Source: Pseudomonas synxantha BG33R (lineage in GTDB: Bacteria > Pseudomonadota > Gammaproteobacteria > Pseudomonadales > Pseudomonadaceae). Taken from it: DNA of 64,000 nt. Shown here piece by piece: positions 57,686 through 64,000 of the stretch. Under the pieces are notes generated by a model. It did not search any database and was not told where the DNA came from. It saw only the letters and a list, made by a program, of their open reading frames with translations. Positions within the stretch are counted from its first letter, which is position 1. Every line of letters starts with the position of its first letter. The stretch covers positions 6,014,498 to 6,078,497 of the forward strand of contig NZ_CM001514.1 in the NCBI RefSeq assembly GCF_000263715.2. The letters are read 5' to 3'. Position numbers and translations under genes: made by a program.

Positions 57686-58207
57686 TCATGACGTTGTGAT
57701 GCGCAAATGCTTACTGAACAACAGCCGCGAGCATTGCATGACACCCAGGATCAACATCGCCACAAAGAACAACAGGCTCCACTCCGGCAGGCTCAGGTCA
57801 AATAGCGTCCAGTTGATTTCAACGCAATCGACAGTCCCGTTGAACACTGACCTCGCCGCCTGCCAGAACGACAGGTTTTCGATCATGTAGTGCAAGCTGG
57901 GCCAGCAATCCCGGCCCGCACCTGACGGAATATTCTGCAATAGCACTTGGCGCCCGGCAGTGATGGCGCCCAATAATGCACACACGGTGCTCGCCAGCCC
58001 ATACAGACAAAGGCCGGAGCGCCCGGGATTATGAAGGGCGGCCATCAGGTTGATCAGCGCAAAAGTGGCCAGAAACAGACGTTGTACCTGGCACAGAAAG
58101 CAAGGCCGTAGCAACGCGCCGTATTCCAGATAGAAGGACGCGCCCAACGTCAGCGCACCCGCCATGAACGCCAGCAAAAACAAGGAGCGTAAAGGGGCCA
58201 AAGACAT
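57686..58207 (-). CDS. dsbB: Disulfide bond formation protein B (DsbB/DsbH)
   Basis: 173-residue inner-membrane quinone-linked oxidase of DsbA, with four spans. The two periplasmic cysteine pairs are visible: CFLC (residues 36-39) and the later pair in RDCWPSLHYM and VDCVEINW. This copy between hemY and algQ corresponds to the one called dsbH in P. aeruginosa. Upstream, bases 58208-58444 hold no gene; a perfect hairpin ttccgcc/ggcggaa lies at 58309-58329, possibly the end of the hem transcript. Confidence 0.9.
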   Translation of the reverse strand: MSLAPLRSLFLLAFMAGALTLGASFYLEYGALLRPCFLCQVQRLFLATFALINLMAALHNPGRSGLCLYGLASTVCALLGAITAGRQVLLQNIPSGAGRDCWPSLHYMIENLSFWQAARSVFNGTVDCVEINWTLFDLSLPEWSLLFFVAMLILGVMQCSRLLFSKHLRITTS

Positions 58208-58444
58208 TGTTTATCCGCACTGCAAGAGATAGGTCGCTACGGTAGAGGAAAGGCCCGACCCCTTTCAAGACGCCCCGGAGCAGACAATTCCGCGAAGAAG
58301 CAAGGACATTCCGCCAAGGCATGGCGGAAATCCAGTTACAACAAGTAGGAATTAGTCATCACGTCAGTTATACCGAGTGTTTATTGGGGTTTTAAGGATC
58401 GGGTGTCGGATAGATCCGAGCCAATCCATTCACCCTTTCCTACT

Positions 58445-59686
58445 TCAAATACGCGCGGGTACTGGCAGAGGCGAGGACAACAGACGATTGTCGAGCAGCC
58501 CCAGACCTTCCTGAAACAGCTGGTTGCTGCGCTCGGTGTCGCCCAGTTGGGCCAGCAGGCGGGCCAATTCGGCACAGGCTTCGGGGTTGCGCTGAACTTG
58601 CAGGCTGCTTTCCAGATAGTCCCGCGCCTTGCCCCACAGGCTGTTTTGCAGGCACAGACGGCCAAGCGTCAGCAGCAAGCTGGCATCGCCCGGATGGTCC
58701 TTGAGCCAGCCTTCGGCAAACTTCAACTGGCGCGCCGGGTCACTGCCACGCAACAGGCCATACAGCCGAATCAGATGGCTGTCATAGTCGCGTTTGAGGG
58801 CACCACGCAGCACTTCCTCGGCCTTTGCATCCGCGCCTAGCCGACGCAGTTGGTCGGCATAAGCCAGCACCAATTGTGGCTGCTGGCGCTGGGCCGAGGT
58901 CAGTTGCTCCCAGGCCCGTTCCAGAGACTGCAAGCCCGCCTCGCCCTGCTCTTCACGCTGGGCAGCCAGGCTCAGGTTTTCGCCCCAGGCACGACGTTCC
59001 AGCTCGGCCAGCTCACTGGCGGGCAAGACTTTGTCCTTGCGCAGTTCAGGCAGCAGGCGAATCACCGAGGACCAATCGCCACGCTGCTGATGCAGGCGCT
59101 GTAGCTGCCTGAGTACCTGCGCGTTATGCGGGTGACGCTCGTGCATCGCCTGAAGCGTAACCAGGGCGCCTTCCGTATCGCCGCGGTCCATCTGCAGTTG
59201 CGCATGGCTCAGGGCTACGGCCAATTCCGCCTGGGGCTGGCGCTCCAGGGCGCGCTCCAGCAAGCCGTCGGATTCCTCATAGCGGCCCTGCTCATTGGCC
59301 GCACGGGCAGCACCGATGTAATAGAGCAGCGGCTGACGCTCTGCTTCGGCAGCGCGGTGCAAGTGGCGTTCGGCACTGGCCCAGCGGCCCTCGGCAAGGT
59401 CCATCTGGCCTTGCTCGATCGCGATCTGCACACGGCGGCTGCGGTTGCGTCGCGACCATGGATTGACCACGCCACCGGAGGTCGTGATCAGGCTCAGCAA
59501 CACACGAACCAGGTAGATCGCCAGGCCGATGGCAAACACCGCCACCAGGGTAGCCCACAGGCTTGACTCGTAATGCAGCAAATGCGGATAGGTAATCAGC
59601 ACGTAGCCGGTGTGTTTCGAAATACCCACGGCCAGTGCGAGGGCGACTGCAATCGCCAGCACCAGGATCACATAGAAACGCTTCAT
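58445..59686 (-). CDS. hemY: HemY protein (haem-operon TPR membrane protein)
   Basis: 413 residues with two N-terminal membrane spans (MKRFYVILVLAIAVALALAV; LWATLVAVFAIGLAIYLVRVLLS, the second quoted in full at under 25 but split by the Arg/Val turn) and a cytosolic or periplasmic TPR array (AERHLHRAAEAERQPLLYYI; AVALSHAQLQMDRGDTEGAL). This is the proteobacterial HemY, not the Bacillus protoporphyrinogen oxidase of the same name. Last gene of hemC-hemD-hemX-hemY; role in late haem synthesis remains poorly defined. Confidence 0.92.
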   Translation of the reverse strand: MKRFYVILVLAIAVALALAVGISKHTGYVLITYPHLLHYESSLWATLVAVFAIGLAIYLVRVLLSLITTSGGVVNPWSRRNRSRRVQIAIEQGQMDLAEGRWASAERHLHRAAEAERQPLLYYIGAARAANEQGRYEESDGLLERALERQPQAELAVALSHAQLQMDRGDTEGALVTLQAMHERHPHNAQVLRQLQRLHQQRGDWSSVIRLLPELRKDKVLPASELAELERRAWGENLSLAAQREEQGEAGLQSLERAWEQLTSAQRQQPQLVLAYADQLRRLGADAKAEEVLRGALKRDYDSHLIRLYGLLRGSDPARQLKFAEGWLKDHPGDASLLLTLGRLCLQNSLWGKARDYLESSLQVQRNPEACAELARLLAQLGDTERSNQLFQEGLGLLDNRLLSSPLPVPARI

Positions 59687-59691
59687 CAGCT

Positions 59692-60807
59692 CTACTCCTG
59701 GGTCGCCGGTTTGCCGGCCGCGGCCTTGGCTTCGTCGGCAGACAGATGACGACGTTCAAGGTAAGCCTGCACGGCGGCCAGGCTCGCAGCCAGGTCCGGC
59801 GTCACCACCGACACGGCCTTGGGCTCAAGTTCAGCTATACGCGCCAGCATCGCCTTGCTCTGCGGGTTGTCCTGATTGAAGTTGTCTTGCAATACGCTGC
59901 GCGCTTCGCCCAGCGAGCGGCTGTATACCGCCGACTCGCCGTTGAGCGCGGCCCACTGCGCCTGCTCCAGCGCCAGACTCAGGGCCAGGCGCACTTGGTT
60001 CAAGCCCTGGCCTGCCAACAATGGCCGGATATTGTCATCCGGGTTGAAGTCGATGCGGAAATAGCGGGAAATCTGTTCCCACCACTGGCTCAACTGGTTC
60101 TGCGTATCGCTTGTGGGGCGCCCTTGGGAAGCAGGCTCCGTAAGCTGATACTCCGGGGCAATCGCCGCCAGTTGCACGACCTGGTCACGCAAGGCCGCCA
60201 GTTGCAGGTACAGGCCGGTGCGGTCTGGTTGCTCAGTGCTGCGCAGTGCGGCAAGGCTCTTGGCCAGTTGCTCACGGGCGGTGAAAGCCCCTGGGTCGCT
60301 CTGCTCGCGAAGAATCTCGTCGGCGCCCTGGACCAGCGACTGCGCACTGTTGATGTCTTGCAAGGCAGACAAACGCAAGCTGGCCAGACGGATCAGATGC
60401 TCCGCCTCGGCCAGGCGCCAATCCTTGCGGCTGGCGCCCAACACCGTTTCGAGGCGCTGGCTCAGGCGTTGCTGATCGCCCTGCAACTGGGCAACCAGGC
60501 GGCGGCGCTCTTCCAGCTCGTCCGCACCCGGCAATTGTGCCAGGCGGGCGGCCAACTGTTGCTGGCTTTGCTTGAGGCTCTGGGATTGGTCATCCAGGGT
60601 CTGCACTTGGCTCAATTGATGTTGGTTGCTGGCTTGAAGGGCGCGGACCTGCCAGATCCCCCAGCCGCCAGCAGCTAAGCCAGCAGCCCCTAGCAGCAAG
60701 GCGACGACCGCCAGGCCATTGCCGCGGCGCGGCGCGGTGACCGGTGTCTCGACCGGCGCATCAAGCGCGGGCTGAGCTTCATCTTTAGGCAAGGCTGTTT
60801 CGCTCAC
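59692..60807 (-). CDS. hemX: HemX, membrane-anchored coiled-coil protein
   Basis: 371 residues with a Pro/Ala-rich cytosolic start, one transmembrane span (GLAVVALLLGAAGLAAGGWG near residue 31-50) and a long coiled coil then helical domain (QWWEQISRYFRIDFNPDD). Databases often name it uroporphyrinogen-III C-methyltransferase, but no SAM-methyltransferase motif is visible and the label is likely wrong. The start is GTG at 60807. Five bases before hemY. Confidence 0.9.
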   Translation of the reverse strand: MSETALPKDEAQPALDAPVETPVTAPRRGNGLAVVALLLGAAGLAAGGWGIWQVRALQASNQHQLSQVQTLDDQSQSLKQSQQQLAARLAQLPGADELEERRRLVAQLQGDQQRLSQRLETVLGASRKDWRLAEAEHLIRLASLRLSALQDINSAQSLVQGADEILREQSDPGAFTAREQLAKSLAALRSTEQPDRTGLYLQLAALRDQVVQLAAIAPEYQLTEPASQGRPTSDTQNQLSQWWEQISRYFRIDFNPDDNIRPLLAGQGLNQVRLALSLALEQAQWAALNGESAVYSRSLGEARSVLQDNFNQDNPQSKAMLARIAELEPKAVSVVTPDLAASLAAVQAYLERRHLSADEAKAAAGKPATQE

Positions 60808-60825
60808 GTATCCGTCCTTTGCGTA

Positions 60826-61584
60826 TCAGAGAGTGGGAACGGGATAGCTCCCCAACGCCACTAACAAAGCCGCGGCACTTGCGCCGCGACAATCCACAAC
60901 TTTTTTTGCGCCAGCGGCCCGCGCCATCTCATAGACGCGCGGGCTGGGCACGAACAACGGCAGCTTTGCCACCAGGGGCCAATCACGGCCGGCCAGGGCT
61001 TGCAGGTGTAAAAAACCCTGTCCACTGCTGACCACCAGGCCGTTCAAGCGTTCCAACCGGATGCGTTGCATCAGCGCACCCGTCTCGTAGACCGGGAGAA
61101 AACGCCGATACAATTCCAGATAGTCGACACTAGCACCTTGCTCGCGCAAACGCTCTGCCAGCAACTCGCGGCCGCCCTCGCCACGCAGGATCAGCACCTT
61201 GGCGCCCGGCTGTGCGATAGCCTCGCGCAATGCAGGCAATTGAAGCAAGGCCTCGCTGTCATCGCCAGTGGCGGGATAATGAACGTCGAGGCCATGACCG
61301 GCCAGGATCTGCGCCGTCGCCGCACCGACGCTGAACCACGGCATTGGTGGCACGGCATTCCCCAACCGTTGCAGCGCCAGGCGCGCGGCCGGCTTGCTCA
61401 CAACAATGACCGCGCAATAACGCTGCAACGCGTCAAACACCGCTTGTTGCTCAGCCGTAACCGCTAACGCTTGCGTCTCCAGCAACGGCAGACGGCTGCT
61501 GTATATACCGGCCTGGGACAATAACGCCGCCAGGGCTATCGACTCCTCGGCAGGCCGCGTCAGCAGCACTCGCCAGTCGGTCAC
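60826..61584 (-). CDS. hemD: Uroporphyrinogen-III synthase
   Basis: 252-residue cytosolic enzyme that closes and inverts ring D of hydroxymethylbilane. The start is GTG at 61584, overlapping the hemC stop by four bases (GTGA) and giving the typical [14 protein letters not shown]. The C-terminal half contains [20 protein letters not shown] and [15 protein letters not shown]. The longer upstream open frame only reads through hemC and is not used. Confidence 0.93.
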   Translation of the reverse strand: MTDWRVLLTRPAEESIALAALLSQAGIYSSRLPLLETQALAVTAEQQAVFDALQRYCAVIVVSKPAARLALQRLGNAVPPMPWFSVGAATAQILAGHGLDVHYPATGDDSEALLQLPALREAIAQPGAKVLILRGEGGRELLAERLREQGASVDYLELYRRFLPVYETGALMQRIRLERLNGLVVSSGQGFLHLQALAGRDWPLVAKLPLFVPSPRVYEMARAAGAKKVVDCRGASAAALLVALGSYPVPTL

Positions 61585-62522
61585 TGCGGACCGGCCTCGC
61601 CATAGACTTTTTGTAAAATGGCACCGGCGCCTTTGTCCAGCAACTCCTCGGCAACCTGAATCCCCAAGGCCGTGGCGTCTCGTTGCGGCCCACGCACCTG
61701 GGCAGTCAGCAGGGTACCGCCATCCGGATCCCCCACCAGGCCGCGCAGCCACAGGCTCTCACCTTCGAGTACGGCATAACAGGCGATGGGGACTTGGCAG
61801 CCGCCATTGAGGTGTTTGTTCAGGGCGCGCTCGGCGGTCACACGAACTTCGGTATCGGCGTGATCGAGGGGCTTGAGCAGTGCGTGGATTTCGCTGTCGA
61901 CGGTCCGACATTCGATGCCGACTGCGCCCTGCCCGCCGGCGGGCAGGCTGTCTTCGACGCTGATGGCCGATGTGATGCGATCTTCGAAGCCCAAGCGGAT
62001 CAAGCCGGCGGCGGCAAGAATGATCGCGTCATATTCGCCGGCATCCAGCTTGGCCAGGCGCGTGTTGACGTTGCCGCGCAAAAAGCGAATCTGCAAGTCG
62101 GGCCGACGTGTCAGCAACTGAGCCTGGCGACGCAGGCTGGAGGTGCCGACGATGCTGCCCAGCGGCAAGTCATCCAGGGACGCGTAGGTATTGGAAACAA
62201 AGGCATCACGCGGATCTTCGCGCTCGCAGATGCAAAAAAGGCCCAGGCCTTCAGGGAAGTCCATGGGCACGTCTTTCATCGAATGCACAGCGATGTCGGC
62301 TTCGTTTTCCAGCAGCGCAGTTTCCAGCTCCTTGACGAAAAGACCCTTGCCGCCGATTTTCGACAGGGGTGAGTCCAGCAGCTTGTCGCCGCGACTGACC
62401 ATGGGCACCAGGGATACCTTGAGGCCCGGATGAGCCTGCTCAAGGCGTGCTTTGACGTATTCGGCCTGCCACAAGGCCAAGGCGCTTTTACGGGTGGCGA
62501 TGCGGATTTCGCGAGAGGACAT
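61581..62522 (-). CDS. hemC: Porphobilinogen deaminase (hydroxymethylbilane synthase)
   Basis: 313 residues; polymerises four porphobilinogens. Cys242 in [12 protein letters not shown] carries the dipyrromethane cofactor. Active-site blocks [30 protein letters not shown] and [12 protein letters not shown] are intact. First gene of the leftward hemCDXY operon, with its promoter in the 138-base gap after algR. Confidence 0.97.
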   Translation of the reverse strand: MSSREIRIATRKSALALWQAEYVKARLEQAHPGLKVSLVPMVSRGDKLLDSPLSKIGGKGLFVKELETALLENEADIAVHSMKDVPMDFPEGLGLFCICEREDPRDAFVSNTYASLDDLPLGSIVGTSSLRRQAQLLTRRPDLQIRFLRGNVNTRLAKLDAGEYDAIILAAAGLIRLGFEDRITSAISVEDSLPAGGQGAVGIECRTVDSEIHALLKPLDHADTEVRVTAERALNKHLNGGCQVPIACYAVLEGESLWLRGLVGDPDGGTLLTAQVRGPQRDATALGIQVAEELLDKGAGAILQKVYGEAGPQ

Positions 62523-62660
62523 GGATCAATCCGTACTGAATAGATACGGCGGATAATAACAGCTCAGGCAAATACGCTTTGATTTGAATCAGCAAGTGCG
62601 GGGCCTCCCTGGCCACATCGCACCGGGATAAGGAAGGCAGACCGCGCCCCAGCCCTTGGG

Positions 62661-63407
62661 CTAAAGCTGCTGCATCATCTTGCGCACGCCGGCGACATGG
62701 CGTCGGCTGACGATCAACGCATCGCCATTGAGCCCCTTCAGAAAGAGCTGAAAGTGCCCCAGGGGTGTGCGCTGCAAGCGCTCGATACGTTCGCGGGCTA
62801 CCAGCGCGTTGCGATGGATACGCACAAAACGGTCGCCGAATTCATCCTCAAGGGCCTTGAGCGGCTCATCCAGCAGCACTTCGCCGGCTTCATGGCGCAG
62901 GGTCACGTACTTGTGATCGGCAATAAAGTAGACCACCTGGTTGAGCGGGATCAGCTCGATGCCTTTGCGGGTGCGCGCACTGATGTGGCTGCGTGGCCCG
63001 TTACCACTTTGGGCCGCAGGCTGGGTCAGTGCGGCAAGTTGGGCACGGCTGGGACGCTCGGCTTTTTTCAAGGCTTTGAGCAAGGCCTCGGCGGTGACCG
63101 GCTTGACGAGAAAACTGACACCGCTGTCTTCCAGCGTCTGTGCAGAGAACTCTTCCTGGGCCGCGCACAACACCACGGCAGGTGGCGATTCGCGCTCGCT
63201 CAGGCGGGCAGCGACTTGCAGGCCATCAAAGCCCGGCATACGGATATCGAGCAGCACCACATCCGGCTTGAGGCTGTCGATCAGGGTCAACGCCTCCTCA
63301 CCGCTGGTGGCACTCGGTTCAAGGACTGTATAACCCTCGAGTTCACTGACAAGACGGCTCAGTCGCTCGCGGGCTTGGGGTTCGTCATCAACGATCAGGA
63401 CATTCAT
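62661..63407 (-). CDS. algR: LytTR-type response regulator AlgR
   Basis: 248 residues. The receiver domain has acidic pocket DDE (7-9), phosphoacceptor Asp54 (LLDIRMPGFDG) and Lys in LVKPVT. The LytTR DNA-binding domain spans about 140-240 (IPLNQVVYFIADHKYVTLRH; FVRIHRNALVARERIERLQ). AlgR controls alginate, twitching motility and other virulence-type functions in P. aeruginosa. The ATG overlaps the stop of a degenerate algZ/fimS fragment by four bases, the relic of a coupled kinase-regulator operon. Confidence 0.95.
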   Translation of the reverse strand: MNVLIVDDEPQARERLSRLVSELEGYTVLEPSATSGEEALTLIDSLKPDVVLLDIRMPGFDGLQVAARLSERESPPAVVLCAAQEEFSAQTLEDSGVSFLVKPVTAEALLKALKKAERPSRAQLAALTQPAAQSGNGPRSHISARTRKGIELIPLNQVVYFIADHKYVTLRHEAGEVLLDEPLKALEDEFGDRFVRIHRNALVARERIERLQRTPLGHFQLFLKGLNGDALIVSRRHVAGVRKMMQQL

Positions 63408-63797
63408 ATTGCGCTGGATTCCTGCGTGAGTCTCGCACAAGGATAGCGTAGACAGGTGCGGTGACTTGCGTCACAGCGATCCACGCTAAGACTAGCGCGA
63501 GCGGCAAAAAGTGCCCTGAGAGCGGCACCCAAATTTACCCGGACCTGTTCAATAGCGCCCAAGACCTGCTGCCTTCGGGCATCGTCGTAGGGTTCACTGA
63601 TACACAATCCGAATACCCCCCTGTTTAATGGATAGTCTGGTTATGACCGCATCACCAGACTTTGGTGCATTCACACACTAGCAGTCCAACTGTAGACGCT
63701 CACTGAGACGATATTGCTCAATCGTCAAATATCGTTTCAACAAGCACGTATCTCCAGTCTCGTCCCGGATGCGTTCGGCGGCAAGGCACTTAGCCAT
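63404..63797 (-). pseudogene. algZ: Remnant of sensor kinase gene algZ/fimS
   Basis: Two blocks on the minus strand in different frames resemble the C-terminal half of the LytS-type kinase AlgZ. Block 1 (63681-63797) contains KRYLTIEQYRLSERLQLDC and then a stop. Block 2 (63404-63640) contains GVFGLCISEPYDD, ASLSVDRCDASHRTCLRYP and CARLTQE, ending in a TGA that overlaps the algR start (ATGA). The segment expected between them, including the N box of the ATPase domain, is missing, as are the membrane domain and phosphorylated-His region (about 220 residues). An intact kinase would be about 350 residues. The match is from memory of AlgZ, not a computed alignment. Confidence 0.78.
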
Positions 63798-63908
63798 CTA
63801 CGACACAAATAAAATTGCCGATCACCCGCGGCACCGCCTTCACGGGCAACCCTGTTATTATCGCCGGTACACCTTCATGCCTCTTTCAAGCAGATCACGA
63901 GCGAATCC

Positions 63909-64000
63909 ATGAGCACCGACAAGACCAACCAGTCCTGGGGCGGCCGCTTCAGTGAACCCGTCGACGCCTTCGTCGCGCGCTTCACCGCCTCCGTCACCTT
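63909..64000 (+). CDS. argH: Argininosuccinate lyase (5' part, cut by window edge)
   Basis: Only 30 residues are in the window: [20 protein letters not shown] is the family N-terminus. The enzyme splits argininosuccinate into arginine and fumarate. It is divergent from algR. A possible -10 (tattat near 63855-63861) lies about 50 bases upstream of the ATG, in the gap left after decay of algZ. Confidence 0.92.
   Translation, partial: MSTDKTNQSWGGRFSEPVDAFVARFTASVT

Noticed and set aside
59692..60807. Uroporphyrinogen-III methyltransferase activity for the hemX product
   Set aside because: No SAM-methyltransferase motifs; the protein is a membrane-anchored coiled coil, so the common database name is not supported.

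Overview
The window is a high-GC gammaproteobacterial chromosome segment, almost certainly a fluorescent Pseudomonas (P. fluorescens group). The evidence is the REP/REPIN palindromes built on GTGGGAGGGGGCTTGC-type cores, the 6S RNA between zapA and the 5-formyl-THF cyclo-ligase gene, an algP/algQ/algR neighbourhood, and a gene order that, as I recall it, runs parallel to the gcvH1-to-argH stretch of P. aeruginosa PAO1. No tRNA, rRNA, transposase, integrase or CRISPR array was seen.

Layout. 0-9 kb: glycine cleavage genes gcvT-gcvH, a ferric-iron ABC importer (binding protein and fused permease, no ATPase here), and the pepP-ubiH-ubiI run preceded by a YgfB-family gene. 9-10.6 kb: ZapA and a coiled-coil partner, 6S RNA, 5-formyl-THF cyclo-ligase, and a 48-residue membrane protein. 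11-16.7 kb: EVE-domain protein, a YhiI-RbbA-YhhJ type efflux operon, a FliL-like protein. 16.9-24.3 kb: quinone oxidoreductase, glpT behind two GlpR-like operators, a ChaC-like cyclotransferase, a TonB-dependent receptor and a PagP-like outer-membrane protein. 23-30 kb: ferredoxin-type reductase with ubiD, an acyltransferase/SGNH protein, rho and trxA.

29.9-38.2 kb is accessory: a FadR-type regulator divergent from a polar-solute ABC importer, then a four-gene chaperone-usher pilus operon. ppx and ppk follow (38.6-44.7 kb) but are separated by an inserted 2.2-kb block flanked by two imperfect copies of the ppx 3' end. The block carries a lux-box-like palindrome, a secreted protein of about eight HAF-like repeats, and a small secreted protein. 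44.7-52.5 kb: hemB, DedA, a fatty-acid-hydroxylase-type protein, elbB, YaiI, a cytochrome c/FTR1 iron permease, LysE and a small MscS. 52.4-64 kb: YheS-type ABC-F, algP with a 39-bp x 16 tandem array, an FKBP, rsd/algQ, dsbB, the hemC-hemD-hemX-hemY operon, algR, and argH (cut by the window edge).

The two observations I value most are (1) a decayed remnant of the sensor-kinase gene algZ/fimS between algR and argH, leaving AlgR without its usual partner gene, and (2) the ppx-ppk insertion with its repeat-protein cargo and possible quorum-sensing operator. Haem synthesis (hemB, hemCDXY), ubiquinone synthesis (ubiD, ubiH, ubiI), iron uptake (ABC importer, FTR1) and polyphosphate turnover (ppx, ppk) recur as themes. 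Comparisons with other genomes are from memory and were not computed.
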